From: Clostridiales bacterium Firm_14
GTDB lineage: Bacteria > Bacillota > Clostridia > Saccharofermentanales > Saccharofermentanaceae
Reading direction: 5' to 3'
Assembly: GCA_001604135.1 (NCBI GenBank)
Contig: LVAT01000009.1
Coordinates: 222,414 to 286,413 of the forward strand
DNA length: 64,000 bases
This document shows positions 1 through 7,992 of the stretch, piece by piece (position 1 is the stretch's first letter; each line of letters begins with the position of its first letter). Made by a program: the position numbers and the translations under genes. Under the pieces are notes generated by a model, which was not told the DNA's origin, searched no databases, and worked only from the letters and a program-made list of their open reading frames with translations.

Positions 1-40
1 CCGCCGTAAATCCTGCTGCAAGTTTCTTTGTAAGTGCCAT
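1..40 (-). CDS. 5' end of an unidentified gene cut by the window edge
   Basis: The complement reads GGAGG, six bases, then ATG at position 40, followed by 13 codons (start MALTKKLAAGFTA) that run off the window. The ribosome binding site is strong and well spaced, so this is very likely a true start. The Lys-Lys then Leu-Ala-Ala-Gly beginning could open a signal peptide, but too little is present to assign a function. Confidence 0.6.
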   Translation of the reverse strand, partial: MALTKKLAAGFTA

Positions 41-244
41 ACTATTCCTCCATATCGCCATATTGATTGCACCCTGATGTTACTACCGCGTTGTAATGCA
101 AACCTACGGTAAATGTACAGGAATTGTAAAATCTTTCGAGCGTTGTAAATCTTTCGCGTGCGGGTGGCAAATGTTATTTGCTGATCTGCGGTATGCAATA
201 TGCGCACGAAAAACTGTCTCAGTGATACGGCTGCGAAAATCTCC

Positions 245-309
245 AGTTAAGGATTTGTTGCCTTCCAGGCGGACAAAAAGAGCAACATTTAGAGCAACAA
301 TTCTTAACT
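245..309 (+). repeat. 65-bp palindromic dispersed element, copy A
   Basis: It begins AGTTAAGGATTTGTTGC and ends GCAACAATTCTTAACT, so its ends form a near-perfect inverted repeat around a 32-bp centre containing GGCGGAC. The reverse complement of 42487-42551 matches it at 57 of 65 positions with no gaps (hand count). Exact length conservation and terminal inverted repeats suggest a small MITE- or REP-like element or a structured RNA. No open reading frame is present. Confidence 0.75.
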
Positions 310-350
310 GACAGAACTAGCTGGGACTAACAGTCCAAGAACTCGAAAAA

Positions 351-388
351 ACACAGTAAAACAGAGGCTGCCCTATTAGAGCAGCCCC
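351..388 (-). terminator. Rho-independent terminator of the DUF4428 gene
   Basis: On the minus strand GGCTGC and GCAGCC (386-366) pair around a short loop and are followed by CTCTGTTTTACTG. It lies about 50 bp beyond the stop codon at 434. Confidence 0.65.
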
Positions 389-433
389 GTTATTTTCAGC
401 TTTTGATTTAGTCAGAACCTGACTATGAGAGTA

Positions 434-1735
434 TCAGACAAGCTTGTTTCCGCAGTTCGTACAGATGCCGGCATTGCCGATAGTTACTGTCGCTCCGCAC
501 ATCTGGCAAACAACCTGTGTTCCGACAGGAGGCACCGGAGCAGCCTGAGGCATCTGCTGGAATCCCGGCTGCATTGGCATCTGCTGGATTGGAATAGCAC
601 CGCCGCCGCTCGGGTCATTCGGATCTAAAGGCCTTGCAGCTCCCATTGCTCTTGCGCCCATGGTTCCATAAGGACCTGCGCCCATTGCGCCCGCACCCAT
701 GGCACCCATGGCACCCATTCTAAGTGCACCCATCTGTATAGCGACTCCTTCCGCGGTGATCCGCTGCGTCAGCATTTGATACCGCTGTTCATCTTGAGGA
801 ACTGGCGTTCCGGCCTGCCGCTGGGCATCTATCTTAAGTGCCAGACTTTGTGCTTCATCAATCAGTGCATTGATCGGGTGATTATCCGGCTGACGGATTG
901 CTTCCATTGCGATACTCTGCTGAAGCGTCATATAGCGTGACATTTCAGTCGGATCAATATTTCCTGTAGCCCTCGCCGCATCTATCTTCTCACGCAATTT
1001 TTCGGTTTCAGCTTTAATAGTGTCAAGCACTCTCGTATCCGGCTGAGCCGCTGCCTGTGCAGCGCTTGAGCGCATCGCATCCACAGCCGCCTTTATCTCG
1101 TTGCCGCAGTCAACACACTTATAGTATTCATCGATCTTGTTTCCGAAGAGATTAAAGCCCGAACGCGAGACGCTCCATCCGCCGCTCTGGCCGGGGTTCA
1201 TGGGCTGCTCGCCAACCTCGATGTATCCGTTCGAAAGAGCAAATTTCATGTCATCGAAATAAGGATGGTCGACGCGGATGATCGCATGGAATTCATACGA
1301 ATACTTGTAGCGCGGCGGGTTGTAGCTGACAGACTTTCCGCTGCTGTCCGTTGTTCTGATCTCATGTCTGTTCTCCTTAACATCAAGATCACAGCCTACA
1401 GCCTGTGAGAAATCCAGAACGTCAGGATTTGCCGCGTTGAGATCCTTTGCAGAAGTAACCATAAACTTCTTTGCGTTGTCGTCGATCAGGAGCTTCGTGC
1501 TTGCCGTTCCCAAAGTTCTCGTTGCAGAGAAGGATGCTACCGCAGACTTATTCTGCTCACGGTATTCAAGCTGCTTCTCAATGTCTGCCTTCGTGCTGTG
1601 ACGGCGCTCGGAAAACCATGGTGAGAGCTTAGCAGCGCAGTCCTTACACATGTTCGCATCCTCAAGTTTTTTGTTGCCCAAAAGGCTGATCTTGTTTCCG
1701 CAAAAATCGCAGTATTTCTTATCAAAAAGTCCCAT
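434..1735 (-). CDS. DUF4428-type zinc-ribbon protein
   Basis: A 433-residue cytoplasmic protein. The N-terminus (about residues 8-34) carries CDFCG...CKDC, a zinc-ribbon signature of the DUF4428 family, followed by a mixed region ending in another CVDCG near residue 208. A helical stretch follows (about 225-320), then a low-complexity run rich in Met-Gly-Ala (about 340-370) and Pro/Gln/Met, and a C-terminal zinc ribbon CQMCG...CTNCG. The start has GGGAGG seven bases upstream. No enzymatic motif is visible. A zinc-stabilised scaffold or binding role is inference from the paired ribbons; the family's function is not established. Confidence 0.8.
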   Translation of the reverse strand: MGLFDKKYCDFCGNKISLLGNKKLEDANMCKDCAAKLSPWFSERRHSTKADIEKQLEYREQNKSAVASFSATRTLGTASTKLLIDDNAKKFMVTSAKDLNAANPDVLDFSQAVGCDLDVKENRHEIRTTDSSGKSVSYNPPRYKYSYEFHAIIRVDHPYFDDMKFALSNGYIEVGEQPMNPGQSGGWSVSRSGFNLFGNKIDEYYKCVDCGNEIKAAVDAMRSSAAQAAAQPDTRVLDTIKAETEKLREKIDAARATGNIDPTEMSRYMTLQQSIAMEAIRQPDNHPINALIDEAQSLALKIDAQRQAGTPVPQDEQRYQMLTQRITAEGVAIQMGALRMGAMGAMGAGAMGAGPYGTMGARAMGAARPLDPNDPSGGGAIPIQQMPMQPGFQQMPQAAPVPPVGTQVVCQMCGATVTIGNAGICTNCGNKLV

Positions 1736-1866
1736 ATCTTACCTCCCTTATTCTTTTATGCCATCAGGTGATATTCCTGCATTTGGCCAGATAATTTTAC
1801 CATATAAATGCAATTTGATGTTCAAGGGATGTATGTAACTGCAATGTGCTGACTTAAAAAGGGCTC

Positions 1867-2670
1867 TTATTTTTCGAAACAATTCCGGAAAGCAGTTATA
1901 TTCTTTCCGTTCTCACTGCCATATATTGCAAAACATATCTCATCGAAAGCACGTCCGAGTTCTTCATCGACTATGACCTTCTTAAAGTAATACGCTACAT
2001 CTTCAGGACGGTTGCCGAAAGCGCCGCAGCCCCATGCACCGAGCACAAGATTTCTGTATCCGTTTACCGCGGCAGCGCGGAGCAATATCCTGATGCGGCG
2101 AATGAACGTCTCTTCGATTATCTTCGCGGTTGCAAACATTGCTGCACCGCGGCGGTTAGGCGCCGGCACAGTCACAACGCCCATAACAATCGGAGCACCA
2201 AGCAGCGACAGGTTCTTATCGCGGAACACGACAACATTGGGAGATATCAGCATGTAATCCGATTCCACACTGCTCACATGAGTATTGTTATATCTGTACA
2301 TTACGTCGGCTTCTTTGGAATTTATCGAAGCATAAAGGGTGCTGCATCTGCAGAGCGCTTCCTCCTGAGCATTCGCTCCGAGCTTAAATCCGCCACCCGG
2401 ATTATGCGCATTTGCAAAGTTCATTACGAGAGGATTCTCATATGCCCTGCCAGCCTCGAAAGAGTCCTTATTATTGATGGTTATGCGGCACAACCTGTCT
2501 GTCATGTAAGACGACATGTCCGCATCAAGCAGGCGCTGTCCTTCTTCCGGCGAAATGACCTGTACCTTTGCAAGATCTATATCCGGAAGCGCAATAACCT
2601 TGCCGCCCAGAACGTATTGCCGTTCAGCTGTTATCTTTATTGTCTCCTGTGCTGCCGTGATATTGTTCAT
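1867..2670 (-). CDS. Bacterial-type poly(ADP-ribose) glycohydrolase (TIGR02452 family)
   Basis: A 267-residue macrodomain-fold protein. Residues about 84-105 read NFANAHNPGGGFKLGANAQE followed by E, matching the GGG-X6-8-QEE catalytic signature of bacterial-type PARG; the two Glu residues are the expected catalytic pair. A second conserved block, LVLGAWGCGAFGNRPEDVA, lies near residues 208-226. Known members remove ADP-ribose from proteins or hydrolyse poly(ADP-ribose). No signal peptide, so cytoplasmic. GAGG lies upstream of the start. It appears to be a single-gene unit. A second ADP-ribose-binding protein (macrodomain) lies at 39478-40662. Confidence 0.88.
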   Translation of the reverse strand: MNNITAAQETIKITAERQYVLGGKVIALPDIDLAKVQVISPEEGQRLLDADMSSYMTDRLCRITINNKDSFEAGRAYENPLVMNFANAHNPGGGFKLGANAQEEALCRCSTLYASINSKEADVMYRYNNTHVSSVESDYMLISPNVVVFRDKNLSLLGAPIVMGVVTVPAPNRRGAAMFATAKIIEETFIRRIRILLRAAAVNGYRNLVLGAWGCGAFGNRPEDVAYYFKKVIVDEELGRAFDEICFAIYGSENGKNITAFRNCFEK

Positions 2671-2760
2671 AGTTCAAGTACCTCAATATGCTGATCCTGA
2701 TAACCCGTATCCCTTAAACCAAACCGACAATCTTATTATACCAAGTATTGCTTATCGCAA

Positions 2761-3258
2761 TTAAGCAGAGAGATAACTATCAGTGCTCTTTTTCCTTCGG
2801 CTTAAGATAAAATATCCGATCACAGGCGCGATAAACATTGCCAGATACACAAGCGTGATCCAAGGCCGGTAATCGACGTAGAATTGCTTGAAAGTAAGAG
2901 TCCACGGGTGAGGGATAAGTACCCAGCCGACAAGGTCGATCACGATGCTGATGCCTGCCCAGAGAGCGCCTGTTACCATAGCCTTCTTAAGCGTGAGACC
3001 GTTCACTTTTCGAAGATACAAAAGCCCGAAGATCGTGAAAAGAATGATGTTATAAAGCGGGTGCCATGGTTTTGTCATCTCATAGCCCTGCCCCAAGCCG
3101 GGGCCTTCTGACATGGAGCTCATGCCCAGAACGAGGATATTAAAGATCGTGTGGCCGATCCCCACCCAGGTGACCACAACATAGCTTATCGCGTACCACA
3201 AAAGCGACATTCCGATATCTTTTCCGGTGCCGAATTCTCTTAATGACTGCTTATTCAT
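2761..3258 (-). CDS. Small integral membrane protein of unknown function
   Basis: A 165-residue protein with about four hydrophobic segments (near residues 14-45, 70-84, 93-115 and 135-152) and a basic C-terminus (LSRRKKSTD). The start is supported by AAAGGAG eight bases upstream. No motif was recognised. Orientation matches the next minus-strand genes, but 357 bp separate it from them, so it is probably its own unit. Confidence 0.75.
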   Translation of the reverse strand: MNKQSLREFGTGKDIGMSLLWYAISYVVVTWVGIGHTIFNILVLGMSSMSEGPGLGQGYEMTKPWHPLYNIILFTIFGLLYLRKVNGLTLKKAMVTGALWAGISIVIDLVGWVLIPHPWTLTFKQFYVDYRPWITLVYLAMFIAPVIGYFILSRRKKSTDSYLSA

Positions 3259-3615
3259 AAATCTTCTCCTTTGGCCTTGATCCAGGCATCGTTTCGTTAT
3301 GCCTGTATTCTAAGATCGGTCAGGCGGAAAAGATTTATATAAGGCTTATATAGTTCTTAATTCTGTCTTAAATATGAGAAGTGCGGCTTTGAATTGACTG
3401 ACAAAACCCGACTTATAGATCGCGGTGGTGAGTTTAAACAGTTGATGTATGAGAGAAAATGACAGAAGATAATGAGGTGTTTAGTGTGATTAAGGTTCAT
3501 AGCGGTATTTTATATTTTATAAACAGAACATTAGATAGTTGTTCGTATCGACGGTCATCGGGCACTAAAACCAAGTATCAACTAACGAGCTTGGTATATT
3601 AAAGATATATACGAT
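3259..3615. other. Non-coding interval
   Basis: AT-rich, with no supported gene on either strand. It holds the weak terminator of the lipoprotein gene (3570-3595) and presumably the promoter of the membrane-protein gene. Nothing else recognisable. Confidence 0.6.
3566..3595 (-). terminator. Weak hairpin terminator after the lipoprotein gene
   Basis: On the minus strand ACCAAG (3595-3590) pairs with CTTGGT (3575-3570) around a 14-base loop and is followed by TTTAG. The uracil tract is short. Confidence 0.4.
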
Positions 3616-4188
3616 CTAATCAAGACTTAGCGTAATAGTTACATCACCATTGCCTAAGAGATCTTTTAATTCCTTTTCAGTCAGGTTGATCTTACCGAGT
3701 CTTGTATAGCTCCAGGAATTGGATCCATAGAACATCACTATCTGATCACCGGAATAAAGAACAATATCGCCCGGCTTTGTTGTTGTCTGTTTATCGTCTC
3801 TTGTGATGCTCTGGCCAATGGGACCTACCTGCTCAAAGCCGCCGTACATCGACATCTTTATGGTCAGATCTGATGCAGCGAGTTTCTTCAGGTCTTCCAC
3901 TGAAGCATTATCTTCCCAGGTGACCTGAACTTCCTTTTCTCCGATCTTTAATGTCATTGATCTTTCTGTCTCCGTGACGGTAGTCGTCTCTTCTGTCTGA
4001 ATGGTCATTTCAGAAGTTGCAGACGTTTCCGTTGATGTGGTCTTCTCTGTCGTCATTTCGGATATTTCTTCAGCCGAAGTCGTAATCTGCGTTTCAGAAG
4101 TTGGTGTAGATTCAGGAGCCGCAGAACAACCTGCCAGACTTACCAGAATCGTGCCTGCGGTCAAAGCGGCTGCAATGTTCATTCTCAT
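3616..4188 (-). CDS. Surface lipoprotein with Ser/Thr/Glu-rich linker
   Basis: A 190-residue lipoprotein. A hydrophobic signal leads to the lipobox LAGC near residue 21, so the mature protein would be anchored on the outer membrane face through a lipidated Cys. Residues about 25-80 are almost entirely Ser, Thr and Glu, a typical extracellular linker, and a compact domain of about 110 residues follows. The start overlaps the stop of the upstream hydrolase gene by four bases (ATGA), so the two are translationally coupled. An alternative Met two codons later is possible. No known domain was recognised. Confidence 0.75.
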   Translation of the reverse strand: MRMNIAAALTAGTILVSLAGCSAAPESTPTSETQITTSAEEISEMTTEKTTSTETSATSEMTIQTEETTTVTETERSMTLKIGEKEVQVTWEDNASVEDLKKLAASDLTIKMSMYGGFEQVGPIGQSITRDDKQTTTKPGDIVLYSGDQIVMFYGSNSWSYTRLGKINLTEKELKDLLGNGDVTITLSLD

Positions 4189-5174
4189 AGATATTTCCTC
4201 ATGAATTCTTCGATATGATCGAAAGGAATAACATCAAGATTGTCGTACAGATCCGTATGAACTGCGCCGGGAATTATCATGAGTTCCTTGTTATCTTTAT
4301 ACTTGCTGTCCTTTGTCATATTCGCATATGCATCCTTTGAGAAATAGCAGGAATGAGCTTTCTCTCCGTGAATGATCAGGACTGCATTTCTTATCTCATT
4401 CGAGTACTTAAGGATCGGCTGATTCATAAAAGACTCACAGCCTATAACATTCCATCCTTCGTTGGAATTAAGGGACCTCGCATGATATGCCCTTCCCTTA
4501 TAGTATTCACTGTAATCCTTCACGAAGAACGGAGCATCTTCCGGAACCGGAAGTGGCAGGCATCCTCCTGCGCGCTTATAAGTACCGTTCTTTAAGTCTT
4601 CAAGGCGCTGTGCAGCCATTGCTTTCTTTTTCTCATAGCGCTGCTCTTCGGAGTCCTCAGAATCGAAATATCCGTTGGCATTAACTCTGGTCATGTCATA
4701 CATGGTCGAAGCAACCGTAGCTTTAATGCGCGGATCTAATGCAGCCGTATTAAGTGCCATGCCGCCCCAGCCGCAGATGCCGATGATACCGATCCTGTCA
4801 GGATCGACTTTCTCATTGAGAGAAAGGAAATCTACTGCAGCCATGAAATCTTCTGTATTGATGTCGGGAGATGCCATATATCGGGGCTCACCGCTGCTCT
4901 CTCCGGTATAAGAAGGATCAAAAGCGATTGTGATAAATCCCCTCTCTGCCATGGTCTGGGCATAAAGGCCTGAGCACTGTTCTTTGACCGCACCAAAAGG
5001 TCCGCTTACCGCGATCGCAGGAAGTCTTCCTTCTGCTCCCTTCGGCACATATATATCTGCAGCCAATGTTATTCCATAACGGTTCACAAAGGTTACTTTG
5101 CTGTGATCAACCTTCCCGCTCTTTGGAAATGTCTTATCCCACTCTGTTACAAGTCTCAGATCTTCTGCTTTCAT
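4185..5174 (-). CDS. YcjY-like alpha/beta hydrolase
   Basis: A 329-residue alpha/beta hydrolase without a signal peptide. The nucleophile elbow reads GICGWGG (about residues 132-138), with Cys where most serine hydrolases have Ser. This variant is typical of the YcjY/dienelactone-hydrolase-like subgroup. An HGEKAHS segment and a late VHTDLYD give candidate Asp/His triad members. The substrate is unknown. It is the first gene of a two-gene unit with the lipoprotein at 3616-4188, and lies near a small helical protein and the divergent LysR gene, which is the obvious candidate regulator. Confidence 0.85.
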   Translation of the reverse strand: MKAEDLRLVTEWDKTFPKSGKVDHSKVTFVNRYGITLAADIYVPKGAEGRLPAIAVSGPFGAVKEQCSGLYAQTMAERGFITIAFDPSYTGESSGEPRYMASPDINTEDFMAAVDFLSLNEKVDPDRIGIIGICGWGGMALNTAALDPRIKATVASTMYDMTRVNANGYFDSEDSEEQRYEKKKAMAAQRLEDLKNGTYKRAGGCLPLPVPEDAPFFVKDYSEYYKGRAYHARSLNSNEGWNVIGCESFMNQPILKYSNEIRNAVLIIHGEKAHSCYFSKDAYANMTKDSKYKDNKELMIIPGAVHTDLYDNLDVIPFDHIEEFMRKYL

Positions 5175-5195
5175 CGTTATAAACCTCCGTGGCTT

Positions 5196-5414
5196 TTATA
5201 CTGTTTCCTTCTCTGCTTTCCGGATCAGATAATCCATCCGGTCAACTTTTCTCTGGCTCTCATGCATCTCATCGATCAGGCCGCACCGGCACTTCTTCAG
5301 ATATCTGATCAGTTCCGCATTCTGACCCAGGTCATAGAGCTTTCTTGCCGTACGTTTCTGTTCATCGGTCAAGCCTATGTCAGACAGGCTGTCGATCATC
5401 ATTTTCAAGTCCAT
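5196..5414 (-). CDS. Small helical protein of unknown function
   Basis: A 72-residue, highly charged protein predicted to be mostly helical, with one KKCRCG segment near residue 43. The complement has GGAG about ten bases before the ATG. It sits 21 bp upstream of the hydrolase gene on the same strand and directly divergent from the LysR gene, so it is probably the first gene of a three-gene unit. No family was recognised. Confidence 0.6.
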   Translation of the reverse strand: MDLKMMIDSLSDIGLTDEQKRTARKLYDLGQNAELIRYLKKCRCGLIDEMHESQRKVDRMDYLIRKAEKETV

Positions 5415-5541
5415 AACCGGATCTCCGCTAAAACTGTTTTTGTCCTTACAAGATCAGTATAAGGGGTTGCCGTGAAGTGCGCTAATGAATAAAATGAATA
5501 TGTGATATGCCGTATTGGAATATCATAGAAAGGGGTGCCCG

Positions 5542-6414
5542 ATGGAGATAAAGAACCTTCGCTACTTCCTTGCAGTTGCCAGAGAAGAGAACATGTCCCA
5601 TGCTGCAGAGCTCATGCATGTGACGCAGCCTACCTTATCAAAGGCGCTTAAAGCTCTTGAAGACGAACTGGGCAAAAAGCTCTTTACCCGTCACAGCTTC
5701 TCCATCAAGCTGACTGATGAAGGCATGCTGCTCCGCGACCGTGCCGAAGACCTTGTCGCAATGGCAGATAAGATCGAGCAGGAATTCATCTCCCTTGATG
5801 ACATTACAGGTGGCGATATTTATTTCGGGCTTGGAGAATCGTATCAGATAGCCCTGCTTGCACGCGAGATAAAGAAGCTAAAAGACAGATACCCGTCCTT
5901 TACCTACCACATAACAAGCGGTGATACGGAGCAGGTAACCGAGAAGCTGGACAAAGGCATACTCGATTTCGGTGTGATATGCGAGCTTCCCAATAAGGAA
6001 AAGTATGAATATCTCCCGTTCCCGGCATCGGACCGCTGGGGTGCGGTCATGTTAAAGAGCCACCCTTTGGCAAAGAAAAAGAATATAAAGGTCTCAGACC
6101 TTATCGGCCAGCCGCTCTTCTGCTCAGAACAAAGCTGGAATATCGAGATACCTGAATGGGCCGGCGAACGCTTCTCTGAGCTTCATCTGGAAGGCTCATT
6201 CCGCCTTTCTTATAATGCTTCCATGTTTGCGAAAGAAGGTCTGGGAATCCTTCTTACATTCGAACATCTGATAAACTGTTCCGAAGAAAGCGACCTTGTA
6301 TTCCGTCCGCTGTCTCCGAAGCAGGAAACAAAGCTGTATCTGATCTGGAACAAATACCAGACATTTACGCCTATAGCCGAGAAATTCCTTGCACAGGTAA
6401 AGGAGTCGTTCTAG
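5542..6414 (+). CDS. LysR-family transcriptional regulator
   Basis: A 290-residue regulator. The N-terminal winged helix-turn-helix (residues 1-60, MEIKNLRYFLAVAREENMSH then QPTLSKALKALEDELG) is classic LysR, followed by a periplasmic-binding-like effector domain. The start at 5542 is chosen because AAAGGGG lies at the right distance upstream and homology begins at MEIKNLRYF. It is transcribed away from the small protein, hydrolase and lipoprotein genes (5414-3616), the usual arrangement for a LysR protein and its target operon. The effector is unknown. Confidence 0.92.
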   Translation: MEIKNLRYFLAVAREENMSHAAELMHVTQPTLSKALKALEDELGKKLFTRHSFSIKLTDEGMLLRDRAEDLVAMADKIEQEFISLDDITGGDIYFGLGESYQIALLAREIKKLKDRYPSFTYHITSGDTEQVTEKLDKGILDFGVICELPNKEKYEYLPFPASDRWGAVMLKSHPLAKKKNIKVSDLIGQPLFCSEQSWNIEIPEWAGERFSELHLEGSFRLSYNASMFAKEGLGILLTFEHLINCSEESDLVFRPLSPKQETKLYLIWNKYQTFTPIAEKFLAQVKESF

Positions 6415-6423
6415 TTAATTCCC

Positions 6424-6519
6424 TTATTTCAACACTATATCCTGACACACACGCGATGCAGCGAGTTCTCTTGTCAGGCCTTCTTCATGGTAGGCATCCA
6501 TCAATTCCTGTAAATTCAC
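6424..6519 (-). pseudogene. Truncated AbiEii toxin remnant
   Basis: Immediately after the AbiEi stop codon (TAA then GTG), a reading frame of 31 codons reads VNLQELMDAYHEEGLTRE and ends in CQDIVLK-stop. This matches my recollection of the N-terminus of AbiEii nucleotidyltransferase toxins, whose next residues normally lead into a TIKGG segment. Here a stop follows and the LysR gene ends ten bases later. None of the toxin's catalytic region remains, so the toxin is deleted and the antitoxin is orphaned. Confidence 0.65.
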
Positions 6520-7062
6520 TTACAGTACCTCCTCATCGAGAGCCTTTGATATCATTTTGCTTTTTGGAAAAACAGAGGCATATTCTTGTATCCGCCATAT
6601 CTCGAGTTCGTATATTATCTCTCTGTAGTGAATCAATATTTCCTTGTAGAGATCGTACGGCATGCTGTTCTTCGCTCGGAGAAGTTCAATGAGCATACGC
6701 TCTTTGTCATAAATCCTTAAAAGTACTCCGTTTTTTTCTTTTTCCTCAATCCCAAGATTGAATATGTCTTCTCTGACATATATTTGTCTAACTCTTTTGT
6801 CTGTAAGCTTTGCGGCCTTTGACGTTGTTGCCAAATCGTATTTTTCAGGAATCAGATTGGTCAGTCCATGAGCATAAAATGCATATTCTCCGGCCAGAAC
6901 GGCTTTCGGATACTTCTTCATGATTATCCCCAGCTCCGGCTCCTGTTTGTTAGTAGAGTATATGCCGTCTTCTAACTTAAAAACTAACCCGCCAGAAACC
7001 GCTTGAGAAAGTTTATATGCATTGCCAAATTGAGTAATTGCCTCTTTATAATTCAATACCAT
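6520..7062 (-). CDS. abiEi: AbiEi-type antitoxin (type IV toxin-antitoxin)
   Basis: A 180-residue protein with an N-terminal winged-helix segment (about residues 1-70, including YKLSQAVSGGLVFKLEDGIY and a block ending AVLAGEYAFYAHGLT) and a C-terminal AbiEi domain. Known AbiEi proteins counteract the AbiEii nucleotidyltransferase and repress their own operon. The toxin gene that should follow is reduced to 31 codons (6424-6519). A TTGACA-N17-TATCTT promoter lies upstream, with repeated candidate operator sequences. Its AT-rich character and lone context fit an acquired, decaying defence module. Confidence 0.8.
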   Translation of the reverse strand: MVLNYKEAITQFGNAYKLSQAVSGGLVFKLEDGIYSTNKQEPELGIIMKKYPKAVLAGEYAFYAHGLTNLIPEKYDLATTSKAAKLTDKRVRQIYVREDIFNLGIEEKEKNGVLLRIYDKERMLIELLRAKNSMPYDLYKEILIHYREIIYELEIWRIQEYASVFPKSKMISKALDEEVL

Positions 7063-7065
7063 TTG

Positions 7066-7171
7066 TGTAATCCTCGGTGTTTTTTCAAATTTTGCCTATC
7101 TTTACTTAAAGATACATTGCGTTTGGTCATTTGTCAATGTAATCCTCGGTAATTTTTCGATTTTTACCGAT
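7066..7171 (-). promoter_or_regulatory. abiEi promoter with repeated operator candidates
   Basis: On the minus strand TTGACA (7137-7132) and TATCTT (7114-7109) are separated by exactly 17 bp. The 13-mer ACCGAGGATTACA occurs twice, at 7138-7150 next to the -35 and at 7066-7078 covering the ribosome binding site. The upstream copy continues into the inverted repeat TCGGTAA-N11-TTACCGA. Autorepression by AbiEi through such repeats is known for the family; its use here is inferred. Confidence 0.6.
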
Positions 7172-7271
7172 ATATGCAAAAAAAACGCTATCAAATCAAA
7201 AAGAAACATGCTCTTTGATGTGATATAGTTCAAATGCACTTCGACAAGTTTTTGTCTGAGTGCTAAACCAG

Positions 7272-7305
7272 AAGGAGGAGCAGCGGTCCTATTTGCTGCT
7301 TAATC
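7272..7305 (+). promoter_or_regulatory. Ribosome binding site separated from its start by a hairpin
   Basis: AAGGAGG (7272-7278) lies 27 bases before the phosphatase ATG. The bases between contain AGCAGC (7279-7284) and GCTGCT (7295-7300), which pair around a 10-base loop. Folding would leave only five bases (7301-7305) between hairpin and start, close to a normal spacing. Confidence 0.45.
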
Positions 7306-7767
7306 ATGATCAGAGTACTATTCGTATGTCACGGCAACATCTGCCGCTCGACAATGGCGCAGTCCATGTTCCAGGACATGGTAAATAAAATGGGGCTCGC
7401 GGACCGCTTTGAGATCGACTCTGCTGCGACGAGCCGCGAGGAGATCGGCAACGGGCCGCACTACGGCACCGTCAGTAAGCTGAGGCAGGTCGGCATCCCC
7501 GTCGTTCCGCACCGCGCGCGCCAGATGACACGTGCCGATTATGAGCATTACGATTACCTGATCGGCATGGATTCATATAACATTTCGAACATGACGAGAC
7601 TTGCAGGGGGCGACCCGGGCGGCAAGATCTACCAGTTGCTGACCTTTGCGGGATCAAGCCGCAGCATCGCAGATCCGTGGTATACCGACAATTTCGATGA
7701 GACATACGACGACCTGACAGAGGGCCTTAACGCCTTTATGAAGTTCCTGCAGAAGAAGGGCATCTGA
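7306..7767 (+). CDS. Low-molecular-weight protein tyrosine phosphatase
   Basis: A 153-residue cytoplasmic enzyme of the LMW-PTP/Wzb/YwlE family. The phosphate-binding loop CHGNICRS (residues 8-15) gives the catalytic C-X5-R, and the late DPWYTDNFDETYDD block supplies the general-acid Asp. Members dephosphorylate Tyr or Arg phosphates on proteins. No cognate kinase gene is adjacent, so the substrate is open. Its strong ribosome binding site is unusually distant and separated by a hairpin. Confidence 0.93.
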   Translation: MIRVLFVCHGNICRSTMAQSMFQDMVNKMGLADRFEIDSAATSREEIGNGPHYGTVSKLRQVGIPVVPHRARQMTRADYEHYDYLIGMDSYNISNMTRLAGGDPGGKIYQLLTFAGSSRSIADPWYTDNFDETYDDLTEGLNAFMKFLQKKGI

Positions 7768-7804
7768 AGCGGTTTGGTATAATTCATAGTTGAGGTGTCT
7801 TAAC

Positions 7805-7992
7805 ATGAAGATCGCGCGAAAGACAATCAGCATGGTTCTGGTCCTGGCAATGTCTGCCGGGCTGACGGGCTGCGGTCAGAAAACTTTTCGCACAAGACGC
7901 TCATTAACGCTGCCACATACGCCGGCGAAGGCAATGCCGTCTGCGAAGCATATAAAAAATCTCACCAACGGAAGACTGACCTATGTTACTAG
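7805..7992 (+). pseudogene. Frameshifted lipoprotein gene remnant
   Basis: A good lipoprotein start (MKIARKTISMVLVLAMSAG then LTGC lipobox, GAGGTG upstream, TATAAT at 7778-7783) runs normally to about position 7875. After that the frame reads as a basic, unprotein-like sequence. Another frame gives a plausible continuation (SENFSHKTLINAATYAGEGN and onward) to a TAG at 7990-7992. One lost base would join them. The combined product is only about 60 residues, so the gene is probably both frameshifted and internally shortened. Its end overlaps the next gene's start. Confidence 0.5.

Larger units (their letters stand above)
41..433. other. Non-coding interval between the edge gene and the DUF4428 gene
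   Basis: No convincing gene on either strand. It holds the upstream region of the edge gene, a 65-bp palindromic element (245-309) that recurs in inverted orientation near 42.5 kb, and the terminator of the minus-strand gene ending at 434. Confidence 0.7.
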
